Shown here piece by piece: positions 11,277 to 21,600 of a stretch of 64,000 bases of DNA. A program made the translations under genes and the position numbers. The first letter of the stretch is position 1. Every line of letters begins with the position of its first letter. Source of the stretch: Gammaproteobacteria bacterium (GTDB lineage: Bacteria; Pseudomonadota; Gammaproteobacteria; SZUA-229). The DNA is taken from the NCBI GenBank assembly GCA_030148865.1, contig JASBSR010000006.1:1-64000 (forward strand). The letters are read 5' to 3'. The notes below the pieces were generated by a model. The model was not told the origin of the DNA. It saw nothing but the letters and a program-made list of their open reading frames with translations, and made no database searches.

Positions 11277-12131
11277 TCAGGCGTTTTCCAGTATGAATGG
11301 CACATTATCGATCAGCCGGATAGCGCCCAGCCGTACCGCCGCCAGCGCCACCAGCGCGGTATCGGAGGCCGCTGGCACCTGTAAATCGCGCTGCCGACGG
11401 ATCACCACATAATCCACCTCGAAACCCTGCTGCTCCAGTTCCTGGCTGGCATGAATCACCGCAAAATTAATCTCGCCGGGCTGATGAATCGCCGCCACCA
11501 GTCTGCCCAGGCAGATACTCAGGCGCACTGCAATCTGGCGTTGCTCAGCGTTTAGATAAGCATTGCGCGAACTCAACGCCAGACCATCGGCTTCGCGCAC
11601 TGTCGGCAGAGTGACAATCTTCACTGACAGATCAAGGTCGCGTACCATGCGCTGAATCACCAGACACTGCTGAAAGTCTTTCTCGCCAAAGATCGCGATA
11701 TCTGGCCGTACACAATTGAACAACTTGTTGACCACGGTAGCAACACCGGTAAAGAAACCCGGACGGTGCTCACCTTCGAGCACGTCAGAAATGCCCGGAA
11801 CCATAATGCTGGTGCAGGCGTCTTTACCCTCGGGGTACATAGCCTCGGTGCTCGGTGCAAACACACAGTCAACACCAGCGGCTTTGAGTTTGCCGCAATC
11901 GGCATCAAAACTGCGTGGATACGTGGCGAAGTCTTCCTCAGGTCCAAATTGCCCGGGATTGACGAAAATACTGACCACACAATGCTCAGCCTGAGATCGC
12001 GCTGCCTCGACCAGTGCAATATGCCCGGCGTGCAAATTGCCCATGGTAGGAACAAAAACAATCTGCTCGCCCGCTCGTCGCCAGTCGCGAGCCTGTTGTT
12101 GCATAGCGGCGATGCTATCGAGAATAATCAT
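11277..12131 (-). CDS. panC: Pantothenate synthetase
   Basis: VFVPTMGNLHAGHIALV; FGEKDFQQ. Confidence 0.96.
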   Translation of the reverse strand: MIILDSIAAMQQQARDWRRAGEQIVFVPTMGNLHAGHIALVEAARSQAEHCVVSIFVNPGQFGPEEDFATYPRSFDADCGKLKAAGVDCVFAPSTEAMYPEGKDACTSIMVPGISDVLEGEHRPGFFTGVATVVNKLFNCVRPDIAIFGEKDFQQCLVIQRMVRDLDLSVKIVTLPTVREADGLALSSRNAYLNAEQRQIAVRLSICLGRLVAAIHQPGEINFAVIHASQELEQQGFEVDYVVIRRQRDLQVPAASDTALVALAAVRLGAIRLIDNVPFILENA

Positions 12132-12149
12132 GCGGTTCGAATCGAGGGT

Positions 12150-12971
12150 TTATTCAAAACTTTGTTCGGGACTCGGAAAGTGGCCGGTACGCACGGCATC
12201 GGTGTATGCCTGTATCGCACCTGCAACACTGCCCGCATCTGAAAGAAAATTGTGAGCAAACCTGGGATTGCGCCCAGGGCTGATACCGAGAATATCGTAG
12301 AGCACCAGAATCTGGCCATCGCAGTCACTGCCGGCACCAATACCGATCACCGGAATCGTGAGTTCCTCGCTAATCTTTTTTGCCAGGGTCGCCGGCACAC
12401 ATTCGAGCAGCATCATATCGGCACCCGCATCCTGCAATACCTGCGCTTCGTGCAGCATGTGTTCCGCCGCGCTGGCCTCGCGCCCCTGTACCCGATAACC
12501 GCCGAGTTTATGTACCCGCTGCGGCTGCAAGCCAAGATGCGCGCATACTGGGATGCCGTGCGTGCGCAATGCGCTGACAATATCTTTCTGGTCTTCACCA
12601 CCTTCCAGCTTCACCATTTCTGCACCCGCCCGCTTCATAAAGCGTCCGGCATTTTCCAGTGCGGCGGCGACGGTGGTGTAACTTAAAAACGGCATATCGA
12701 CCATGAGCAGCGCATGTTGCACACCACGACGCACCAGTTGACTGTGGTACAGCATGTCGTCAACGCTGACCGGCAATGTCGTATCCAGCCCCTGCACCAC
12801 CATGCCCAGCGAGTCGCCGACCAGTACGATATCCACCTCTGCTGCATCAATGAGTTTTGCAAAACTGGTGTCATACGCGGTCAGGCAAACAATTTTTTCA
12901 CCCGCCTGTTTACGCGCCTGCAACTTACGTAGCGTAATTTTTTTAGCCGATGTTTCTGACTGCGCGCTCAT
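12150..12971 (-). CDS. panB: 3-methyl-2-oxobutanoate hydroxymethyltransferase
   Basis: LTAYDTSFAKLIDAAEVDIVLVGDSLGMVVQG; GIGAGSDCDGQILVLYDILG. Confidence 0.96.
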   Translation of the reverse strand: MSAQSETSAKKITLRKLQARKQAGEKIVCLTAYDTSFAKLIDAAEVDIVLVGDSLGMVVQGLDTTLPVSVDDMLYHSQLVRRGVQHALLMVDMPFLSYTTVAAALENAGRFMKRAGAEMVKLEGGEDQKDIVSALRTHGIPVCAHLGLQPQRVHKLGGYRVQGREASAAEHMLHEAQVLQDAGADMMLLECVPATLAKKISEELTIPVIGIGAGSDCDGQILVLYDILGISPGRNPRFAHNFLSDAGSVAGAIQAYTDAVRTGHFPSPEQSFE

Positions 12972-13642
12972 AGCACCTGCCCCGGATTAAAATAATGGCG
13001 ACCGTTGCGATTACGCAAAATGCGCTCCAGTAACAGCTGGTAATCGGCTTCGCTGTTGGCAAAATCGATATCAGTTGCGTTGACAATCAACAATGGTGCA
13101 TCTGCATACTGATAAAAGAATCGCACATAGGCATCGCTCAGACGTTGTAAGTACGCCGCTTCGATCATGTGTTCGTGGCGTATGCCGCGTTGTGCAATAC
13201 GATCGAGCAAAACTTCGACCGGCGCCTGCAAATACACTACCAGATCCGGTTTTGGCGTATCAATGGTCAGTGTGGCGTAAACCTGATTGTATAAATCGAG
13301 TTCATCTGCATCCAGCGTGAGTTCGGCGAACAGACGGTCTTTTTCGATCAGATAATCCGCCACCCGCACCGGCGCAAACATATCGTCCTGTTTAATCGCC
13401 CTGAGCTGGCGTGCGCGTTGCAATAAAAAATGTAACTGCGTGGGAAATGCCGCCACCCGTGGGTTCTCATAAAACTTTTCCAGAAATGGGTTCGCTTCCG
13501 CGCCTTCCAGCATTAAATCACTGCCAAAACTGGTCGCCAGTTTGCGCGCCAACGTGGTCTTGCCGACACCGATCGGGCCTTCGACCACGACAAAAGCGGG
13601 CCACGACTGGCTCAAAGGCAAATGGGCATTCGCCGCTGTCAT
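12968..13642 (-). CDS. Deoxynucleoside kinase family protein
   Basis: FVVVEGPIGVGKTTLARKLA P-loop; start placed at MTAANAHLP overlapping the folK stop. Confidence 0.88.
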   Translation of the reverse strand: MTAANAHLPLSQSWPAFVVVEGPIGVGKTTLARKLATSFGSDLMLEGAEANPFLEKFYENPRVAAFPTQLHFLLQRARQLRAIKQDDMFAPVRVADYLIEKDRLFAELTLDADELDLYNQVYATLTIDTPKPDLVVYLQAPVEVLLDRIAQRGIRHEHMIEAAYLQRLSDAYVRFFYQYADAPLLIVNATDIDFANSEADYQLLLERILRNRNGRHYFNPGQVL

Positions 13643-14148
13643 ACAATGTCTCCAACAAATTGCAGGCCATTCTCGGGGCACTGCGCCAGCAATGCCGAAA
13701 GCTTACCATGCCCCGGAATCACCAGCTCCGGATTAAGCCGCGCCAGCGGATAGAGCACAAACTCACGTTCGCTGATGCCAGTCTGTGGTACCTGAAGATC
13801 CTGTTCTTCGATAATACGTTCACCAAACAGCAGAATATCCAGATCAATCAGCCGCGGCCCCCAGTGACGTTCGCGAACGCGACCCATGGTATGTTCAATC
13901 TGCTGCAGCGCGCCGAGCAACGCCAGCGGTCGCAGGCGAGTTTCGAACTGCACCACTGCGTTAATATAATCCGGCTGGTCCTGCGGTCCCATGGGCTTGC
14001 TAAGAAACAGGCCCGAGTCGGCGAGAGAATGACTCGCGGGCAATTGTTGCAGCGCGGCAAGCGCCTGCTGAATATTACCTGCGGGATCCGCAAGATTGCT
14101 ACCGAGACCGAGATAGACCGTCTCGTCAGCAGCCAGCAAATGATTCAT
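13639..14148 (-). CDS. folK: 2-amino-4-hydroxy-6-hydroxymethyldihydropteridine pyrophosphokinase
   Basis: VYLGLGSNLADPAGNIQQAL; RHWGPRLIDLDILLFG; start at MNHLLAADE. Confidence 0.94.
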   Translation of the reverse strand: MNHLLAADETVYLGLGSNLADPAGNIQQALAALQQLPASHSLADSGLFLSKPMGPQDQPDYINAVVQFETRLRPLALLGALQQIEHTMGRVRERHWGPRLIDLDILLFGERIIEEQDLQVPQTGISEREFVLYPLARLNPELVIPGHGKLSALLAQCPENGLQFVGDIV

Positions 14149-15626
14149 GCTCGCGGCGGACGCCGGCGACGCCGGCGTCCGGGGCGGTTGCGGGTGGTAG
14201 CTGCATGCGTGTCGGTATCCCCCGACCCGGCAGGCGACGGTTTTGGTCCGACCTGAATTTGTGTCCACCAGTCGCAGTCGTCCTGTACCGGCTCGCCAGC
14301 TTTCGCGCGCAGACATAAAAAATCGTAACCGGCGCGAAATTTGGCATGTTCCAGCACTGCCTGCATGCGTTTGCCTTTGCGATAAGCAAAGCGTGTTTGC
14401 AGCGCCCAGATGTCGCGCATCACCGTAGTGAAGCGTTTCGGAATAGAAACACAGCGTACCTGTTCAGTCAGCAGGCTGGTGGCGGCTTTTTGAATCGCGA
14501 TTGAATACGGTAAACCTTCATCAACACGTTTTTGCGCGATCTGTTGCAGTTCTGGCCAGAGCAGTGCCGCAAACAGAAACGCCGGTGTGATCGGCTGGTC
14601 GTTCTGCACGCGGTTGTCCGTGCTTTGCATCGCCAGTTCGAGAAATTTGCTGGTCACCGGGTCAGCCAGATGATCGACCACCGAAGGAAACAAATACTGC
14701 AACAAGCGATATTCGCGTAGCCCCTGCAAACTAGTTTCGGCATGTCCCGAATGAAACAGCTTGAGCGCTTCTTCGTAAAGTCGTGCCGCCGGGATATCGA
14801 GCAATAATGAACCCTGATCATAAATAAAATCACGACAGCTTTCGTCGATGCTAAATCCCAGCTTGGCAGAAAACCGTACCGCGCGCAGCATGCGCACCGG
14901 ATCTTCACGATAGCGCATTTCGGGATCACCAATCAAACGCAAACGTCGCTGCTGGATATCTTCCATGCCACCGACAAAATCGATCACGCTGAAATTGGAA
15001 ATATCGTAATACAGCGCGTTGGCACCAAAATCACGACGCCAGACGTCTTCGCTGATATCGCCATACACATTATCGCGTAGTATCCGGCCTTCAGCATTCT
15101 GGCGTGCAGCGGCGGAATTGTCGTGTGCGGCACGAAAAGTCGCGACTTCGATAATCATGCGACCGAATTGCACGTGCGCGAGGCGAAAGCGCCGCCCGAT
15201 CAAACGGCAGTTACGAAACAGATCGGCGACTTCCTCAGGCGTCGCATCGGTGGCCACATCAAAATCTTTCGGTACACGTTTGAGCAATAAATCACGCACC
15301 GCACCACCCACCAGGCAGGCTTTGAAACCTGCCTTGTTGAGTCGATACAGTACTTTGAGGGCAGCATCATCTATCTGGGTGCGGGAAATGCCGTGTTCCG
15401 CACGTGGAATAACGCGCAGTTGTTTATGGTGCTGAGTTTCGTTAAGCGATATAGCCACCGGATGCGGTGCGCGCTGCGTATTGGATGTTCGGTTTCTGGA
15501 ATTTCTCTTCGAACTGGAACCACCCTGTTTTTTGCGCTCGCCCCGGCTGGTCTGATTTCTGGCTGTGCTTCCACCACCGTTTTTACTCGTGACACCGAGT
15601 ACGCGATTTTTAAGCCAGCCTAGCAT
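14145..15626 (-). CDS. pcnB: Poly(A) polymerase I
   Basis: AYLVGGAVRDLLL-type motif (ACLVGGAVRDLLLKRVPKDFDVATDATPEEV); RRDFGANALYYD; ATGA overlap with folK. Confidence 0.94.
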   Translation of the reverse strand: MLGWLKNRVLGVTSKNGGGSTARNQTSRGERKKQGGSSSKRNSRNRTSNTQRAPHPVAISLNETQHHKQLRVIPRAEHGISRTQIDDAALKVLYRLNKAGFKACLVGGAVRDLLLKRVPKDFDVATDATPEEVADLFRNCRLIGRRFRLAHVQFGRMIIEVATFRAAHDNSAAARQNAEGRILRDNVYGDISEDVWRRDFGANALYYDISNFSVIDFVGGMEDIQQRRLRLIGDPEMRYREDPVRMLRAVRFSAKLGFSIDESCRDFIYDQGSLLLDIPAARLYEEALKLFHSGHAETSLQGLREYRLLQYLFPSVVDHLADPVTSKFLELAMQSTDNRVQNDQPITPAFLFAALLWPELQQIAQKRVDEGLPYSIAIQKAATSLLTEQVRCVSIPKRFTTVMRDIWALQTRFAYRKGKRMQAVLEHAKFRAGYDFLCLRAKAGEPVQDDCDWWTQIQVGPKPSPAGSGDTDTHAATTRNRPGRRRRRRPPRA

Positions 15627-15662
15627 TGAAACATTCCAGATATGTGTATAAAAGCATTTGCA

Positions 15663-16352
15663 TCATTGTATGGGTTTGTGCACCAGAGTTAAGCCATCGC
15701 CAATCGGTACCAGACTCCTGAACACACGCGTGTCCTGCATAATGCGCTGATTCAGACGGCGAATCGCGCGGGTACCGGGATTATTGTTTTCCGGGTCGGC
15801 AACATCACCAGACCACAGGGTATTATCCACTGCAATTAGTCCGCCGGGGCGTAATAATTCCAGTGACTGTTCGTAATAGGCTTCGTAGTTTTGTTTATCT
15901 GCATCGATAAAAACAAAATCAAAACACCCTGCCTCGCCGGCATCACGCAATTCCTGCAGCGTGTCCAGCGCAGCTTGCAGGCGAAAATCGATACGCGACT
16001 CCAGGCCTGCCTGAGCCCAGTATTTCTGTGCAATTTGCGTCCATTTTGGTGACGCATCGCAGCATACCAGGCGACCCTCCGCCGGCATCGCGCTGGCAAT
16101 GCAGATCGAACTGTAACCGGTGAAAGTACCGATTTCCAGCGCCCGCGTTACTCCCAGCAAACGCACCAGCAGCGACATGAACTGACCCTGCTCGGGTGAA
16201 ATCTGCATCACGGAAAATTCCAGGGTCGCGGTTTCTGCGCGCAACGCCTGTAACAGCGCGGACTCAGCGACACCGACCGACAGCATATAGTCGTACAGCC
16301 GGTCATCTATAGACAGGGTGCGATTGCTCAAACCACAAACTCCGGGACTCAA
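15663..16352 (-). CDS. Class I SAM-dependent O-methyltransferase (caffeoyl-CoA OMT-like)
   Basis: ALEIGTFTGYSSICIASAMP; FDFVFIDADKQNYEAYYE; VDNTLWSGDVADP. Confidence 0.9.
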   Translation of the reverse strand: MSPGVCGLSNRTLSIDDRLYDYMLSVGVAESALLQALRAETATLEFSVMQISPEQGQFMSLLVRLLGVTRALEIGTFTGYSSICIASAMPAEGRLVCCDASPKWTQIAQKYWAQAGLESRIDFRLQAALDTLQELRDAGEAGCFDFVFIDADKQNYEAYYEQSLELLRPGGLIAVDNTLWSGDVADPENNNPGTRAIRRLNQRIMQDTRVFRSLVPIGDGLTLVHKPIQ

Positions 16353-16453
16353 TACCAGGCGGGTGTTAAATGGATGCGCTGAGGGCGCAGAACCTGGGCG
16401 AAATCATAACAAAAAACAGCAGCTTATACAGCACAGGATGGGCTTTTTTAGGC

Positions 16454-16900
16454 TCAGGCCAGCTTTGGTAAGGCTCCGGTGGCGCGATAATGCCGGTAAT
16501 CAGCAAGAATCTGGCCATGATCGAAGGCCAGCACCAGATCGAGTGGATCGCCTCCGAGCTGATCCACCCCATAAATGGCAACCTGCGCGGCATCGTCCGC
16601 TGCCACCGGTTCACCGCGAGCCTGTGCAATATAGACCAGCCCCACAGTATGCCCGCGCGGGTCACGAGCCGGCTCGGAATAACAGCCCAGCAAACAATTG
16701 AGCTCGACCCGCAAACCGGTTTCCTCCTCAGCCTCACGCCGGGCGGCATGTTCAACGCTCTCGCCGACATCGACGAAGCCCCCTGGCAGGGCCCAGCCCG
16801 GGGGCGGATATTTACGTTTGATCAGCACGATCGGGCGCTGCGCGCGATCGACCAGTTCGATAATAATGTCGACCGCGAGTTCAGGCGTTTTGGGTCGCAT
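16454..16900 (-). CDS. NUDIX hydrolase
   Basis: GGFVDVGESVEHAARREAEEETGL Nudix box. Confidence 0.93.
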   Translation of the reverse strand: MRPKTPELAVDIIIELVDRAQRPIVLIKRKYPPPGWALPGGFVDVGESVEHAARREAEEETGLRVELNCLLGCYSEPARDPRGHTVGLVYIAQARGEPVAADDAAQVAIYGVDQLGGDPLDLVLAFDHGQILADYRHYRATGALPKLA

Positions 16901-17283
16901 CAGCGCTCCTGTTTAAAGCGAATGATATGGCGGCGTTGCTGTTTGTTCGGTCGCCCTGCGGTTTGAGGTGAGGCCAGTGCCGCCAGTTTTTGCTGTGCCC
17001 GCAGCTCGGCACGCGCTTTCATGCTGGCCTCGCTCTCACCATACAGGGTCTGCGCAATGCTCGCTGGCCCGCGACGCTCGGCCAGCGCCAGCACGGTGAC
17101 ATCATACTGAAATCCGGCACGCTGAATTTGCAGCACATCACCGGTGTGTAGTGATCGTCCAGGTTTGACCCGTTGACCATTGAGGTGCACTTTGCCGCCA
17201 GAGACTGCCACACTCGCCAGTGGTCGGGTTTTAAAAAACCGCGCCGCCCACAGCCATTTATCGAGTCTAACTGATTTATTCAT
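16900..17283 (-). CDS. hslR: Ribosome-associated heat shock protein Hsp15 (S4 domain)
   Basis: VRLDKWLWAARFFKTRPLASVAVSGGKVHLNGQRVKPGR; basic C-terminus. Confidence 0.92.
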   Translation of the reverse strand: MNKSVRLDKWLWAARFFKTRPLASVAVSGGKVHLNGQRVKPGRSLHTGDVLQIQRAGFQYDVTVLALAERRGPASIAQTLYGESEASMKARAELRAQQKLAALASPQTAGRPNKQQRRHIIRFKQER

Positions 17284-17344
17284 CGGCGCATTCTAGCTGT
17301 AGCTGCAGTGCAACTAAAAGATAGCGGGCAGTTGGCAGCTGTAT

Positions 17345-18340
17345 TTATAACGCGACCGCAATCGCGATCACACCCAGCAGATACCACCACCAGCTCGTAC
17401 CTTCTTCTTTCTCTTTTTTCTTTTCTTCAACCGCTATTTTAACCACTGGCTTTGGTGTGACTGGCTCGAACACGCCGGGCGCAATTGTTTTATCCTCTGG
17501 CAAAGTGTCTGGCAGTGGAATGTAAAGTTGATTACCTTTGGCCACCGTGGTCGTACCAGCGGCGTTCTGCACATCGACCAGACCTTTTATCACCTGCAAG
17601 AATAGACCGTCATCATTGGTATCAATCGTGCCACCACAACCTTTGGACTGAAACACACGCAAGGCATATTCAGTACCACGCACGCCGACACTGGCAATCG
17701 GGGTTTGCAGCTCGTATATATCTTCGACCATTTTGCCGATTTCACCGCTGACTTTGCGCAGACTGCCCTGCAATAACTTAAGGATACTGCGTCGATCTGC
17801 ATTCTTTATCTGATATTCTTCGATCACCATAATACTAAAACAGCGCAAATCAAGTTTTGCGTTATCAACCATACTGAGACGCAAAAAACCATCCTCGCCT
17901 GTAATCAGCTTGTCCCCAACATAAACTTTATCACCTGCAACCAGCTGGCGCGTCACCTTATCCTGACCGACCGCGATTACGCGACCATCGACTCGCATCA
18001 CAGAGCCAACGGGTTTTAGCACCTGCCTGGATTTTGCCTTGCCCGGCAGTGTCAGACGCACACCCGCTTTCATGCTGGCCTCATCTCCGTTGATAAAGGC
18101 CGCCCGATTGAGGTGGACAATTTCCCGACGAATCTGCGGCCAACGTGCTTCCTGGCCGGGATATAGCCGACGCACGATATTATGTAAGGTCTGACCCGGC
18201 TGGACATACAGGAAGCGCACTTCAGCCTTGATATCTGAAATATCGGTCGCAGCTGCGTTATCAAACACTAATATAGCTGCCACTGACAGCAACAGTGAAC
18301 ACAAAATGTGTGTAGGACGACGATTGAAGATTTGCATCAT
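17345..18340 (-). CDS. FecR domain-containing protein with LysM-like N-terminal region and C-terminal TM segment
   Basis: FLYVQPGQTLHNIVRRLYPG; VDGRVIAVGQDKVTRQLVAGDKVYVGDKLITGEDG; TPIASVGVRGTEYALRV; C-terminal WWWYLLGVIAIAVAL. Confidence 0.85.
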   Translation of the reverse strand: MMQIFNRRPTHILCSLLLSVAAILVFDNAAATDISDIKAEVRFLYVQPGQTLHNIVRRLYPGQEARWPQIRREIVHLNRAAFINGDEASMKAGVRLTLPGKAKSRQVLKPVGSVMRVDGRVIAVGQDKVTRQLVAGDKVYVGDKLITGEDGFLRLSMVDNAKLDLRCFSIMVIEEYQIKNADRRSILKLLQGSLRKVSGEIGKMVEDIYELQTPIASVGVRGTEYALRVFQSKGCGGTIDTNDDGLFLQVIKGLVDVQNAAGTTTVAKGNQLYIPLPDTLPEDKTIAPGVFEPVTPKPVVKIAVEEKKKEKEEGTSWWWYLLGVIAIAVAL

Positions 18341-18396
18341 AGTAAAAAATACCCGAGTATTAGCGCTCTCGTTTGCTTGCGCAGTATAGCCGGATG
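18331..18396 (-). promoter_or_regulatory. Putative promoter/leader of the FecR-domain gene (repeat copy 1)
   Basis: CATCCGGCTATACT (-10-like) ...GCTAATACTCGGGTATTTTTTA...ATGATGCAAA; ~88% identical to 22213-22278. Confidence 0.5.
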
Positions 18397-18692
18397 CGCT
18401 AACTCCAGTCTTACTTTTCGTCGAAAGCGCTCACGACGCATTATCAACCTGCCAGCACTGTATGACAAAGTTTTACCCGGCGTTACCTGCCTTACTTTTA
18501 TATAATTCTGATCTGAATGGCACTTAACTTAAGCGTAACAAGATTGGGGAGTCTTCCTTTCGGTATGTGTTTGGCCGAAATCCATTGGTTTGAACAGTGG
18601 ATCCTCGCCAGAAGCATGCAGGGATGACGAGGATATCCTTGATATGCTCTTAAGCAGGGGCCATTCAATTCTGATCGTTCTTTTTTTGCGTA

Positions 18693-21600
18693 TCAATTGA
18701 GACCCCAGGCTGAGTCTTTCAACCACGAATCCAGCTGATCCACAGGCATCGGATGCGCCATGTGATAACCCTGCGCAAGATCACAGCCCAGCGACCTAAG
18801 CATGTCCATGGTCGCCTGATCTTCCACACCTTCGGCAACCACTTTTAGCCCCATGTTTTGCGCAAGCTCGATGGTCGAACGCACAATGACAGCATTATCA
18901 TCATCACTGATGATGCCAAACACAAAGGTCTGATCAATTTTCAGTTCGTCTACCGGCAGTTTTTTCAGATAGGCCAGCGACGAATAACCCGTACCAAAAT
19001 CATCAATCGATAGTTTAAATCCTGCTTCGTGTAATTGCGTAAGCACTTTCAAGGCCGCTTCTGGACGCGACATCACTGCTGATTCAGTGACCTCGAAGGT
19101 AAGCTGCGCAGGACTGACATCGTGCCTCTTGAGCAAACGCATAACATTATCCAGCAATTCGGAATCGAGCAAATTGCGGGTAGACAGATTAACCGCAATC
19201 GTGAGATCAATGGCCGCTCTGGACCAGCGCTTGAGTTGTAACACCGCCTCTTCCAGCACCCAATGGGTGAATGGACGAATCAATCCTGTTTGCTCGATCA
19301 CCGGTATAAAATCAGCCGGCGAGATTACGCCTTCAATCGAATGTGGCCAACGCGCCAGAGCCTCAACACTGCTGACCCGACCGCTAGTAAGATCAATTTT
19401 AGGCTGGTAATACAGCGCCAGTTCTTTCTGCTGTATCGCCTGGCGCAGTTCACCCAGCAGCTTTAATTTACGCAGACTGTAGGGCTCATTTCCTGGCTTA
19501 TAGATACTGAAACCCCCGGCCTCATTTTTTGCGACTTGCATGGCGATATCCGCATGCTGCAGGAGCATATCTGGCTCGTCACCATGATCCGGGTACAGTG
19601 CGACACCCATCGCTGTTTCAATTTCGAGAGAGACATCATCGACCACCACCGGCGCTTCGAACATCATCTGGATCTTGCCTGCTGCCACAACCACCTGCTT
19701 GCAGCCGACTCTCGGCATGACAATAACGAACTCGTCTCCCACCAGACGCGCCACAGTATCAGACTTGCGCAAGTTCTCCTGCAATCGAGTAGCGACTTCG
19801 CACAGGACGATATCGCCCGCACCGTGGCCAAGAATGTCATTGACTTCGCGCAGGCGTACCACATCAATCGTCAGCACTGCCAGGGGCAAAGCTTCACGAC
19901 GCGCAATTTTCAGCGCATGTTTCAACCGATCCAGGAATAAAGTGCGATTAGGCAAATTAGTCAAATTATCGTACAAAGCTTTGTGTTCCAGCTCAGCGAT
20001 ATAACGCTTGCGCTCACTGATGTCCTGGGCAATCGCGATAAACACAGGCGGTGTTTCTGCACTGGAAAATTGCAGGCGCATCTCTACCGGATAATGGCTA
20101 CCATCTTTGCGTCGATGCATAATCTCAAAGCTCGCCATTGGCTTTTCACCTCGACGCAAGGGTCCAAGCAGAGCTTCAAATTGTTCAGTGGTAAGGTTCG
20201 GCTTCAGATCTAGCGGTGTCAGGCATTTTATCTCATCCAGAGAATACCCCAGATTCTGACAGGCACCTTGACTGACATCGATAAAATGCAGCGTGGCTGC
20301 ATCAAACACATAAAGTTCATCCCATGAATTCTCCAGAATGCGCCCCATCCTCACCGAGAGCATTTCGGCCTGTTTGCGTTCAGTAATGTCAGTCAGCACA
20401 CCGTATATCACGGTCGCCTGACCGAGCGTATCTCTATTTATGCGAGCACGATTCTCGAAGTAGCGAAATATTTTTCCAGACGCATGCCAGATCCGGTATT
20501 CAAGACTAATGCTGTCTTTGCCTTTATCCATCGCATACTGTATTCGCGTAATGACCCGCTGCCGGTCTTCATCGTGAATGCTCGCAAGCCATCGTTTGGG
20601 ATCAGCGATACACTCTTCTGGCGTGAAGCCCAAGATTCGGGTTAACGCATGGCTGACATAGGTGGGATTAAAGTCATTGGACGCTGTGGCCGTGTAGATA
20701 ATATCTGGCACAGTTTCTAATACATCTCGAAGATGACTCTCGCTCGCGCTCAGCAAATCTCTGGCTTGCGTGGCTTCGCTGTCACGTTGTTCCAGAGCTA
20801 CGGCCATCTGGTTGAATTCACGACCAAGCTGCGAGAGTTCATTGCTGCTGTCAGAAATTTTGACCCGCGCATCTAACTGTCCCGATGCCACCTGTCGCGT
20901 CACCGCCAGTAACTCTCTGACCTGCTTCAAAACCAGGGCATAACTGCCGTACCATGCCAGCAGCAACATGAGTACCATCACCACTATGAGGATGCTCAGG
21001 TTTCGCAGCACAACGGCATTTGCCTCGGCATACACCACAGCACTTGGAATATCAAAACTAAGATAAATCTCTTTGCCGCCCGGCAAATCAGACAGACGCC
21101 TGAAGGTGTAAAATCGGTCCACCCCGTCGAGATCAGTCACTTTGGCTGTACCAGTGCCACCAGCCGCATGCAGAGCTTTGACAAACTCAGCCGTTGCCAC
21201 CGAAGAGCCGATCTGGGCGCCTGATTCAGGATAACGCGCGAGCAAGGTCTGTGTTGAGTAATCAATCACCCTGACCACACTTCCCACCGGCAATGCGTAC
21301 TCAGCCACCTGCCGGTTAATCCAGCTCAAAGGCAAGGAGGCGAATAGCACAGCTTTTAACTGTTTCTGGTCACCGAGAACCGGGTAGGAAAATACCAGCA
21401 CTGCGGTTTTGGTGATACGACCAATCCGGTAATCACCAATGGAAAAATCCTGGTTGTGCAAGGCACGTTTAAAAAAAGCAAAATTTTTGGCATTAATCGC
21501 CTGTTGAAAAGGCACCCCACTGCAGACCACGTCACCATCTGGACGTACCACACCCAGGTTGGCATAGACCCCGACCTCACCCAGCAGCTTCCCCAGAAAA

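Noticed and set aside
13411-14256. 281-aa plus-strand ORF
   Set aside because: Antisense to the dNK kinase and folK
18331-18396. c-di-GMP riboswitch upstream of the FecR gene
   Set aside because: No recognisable GEMM core motifs; leader is too short
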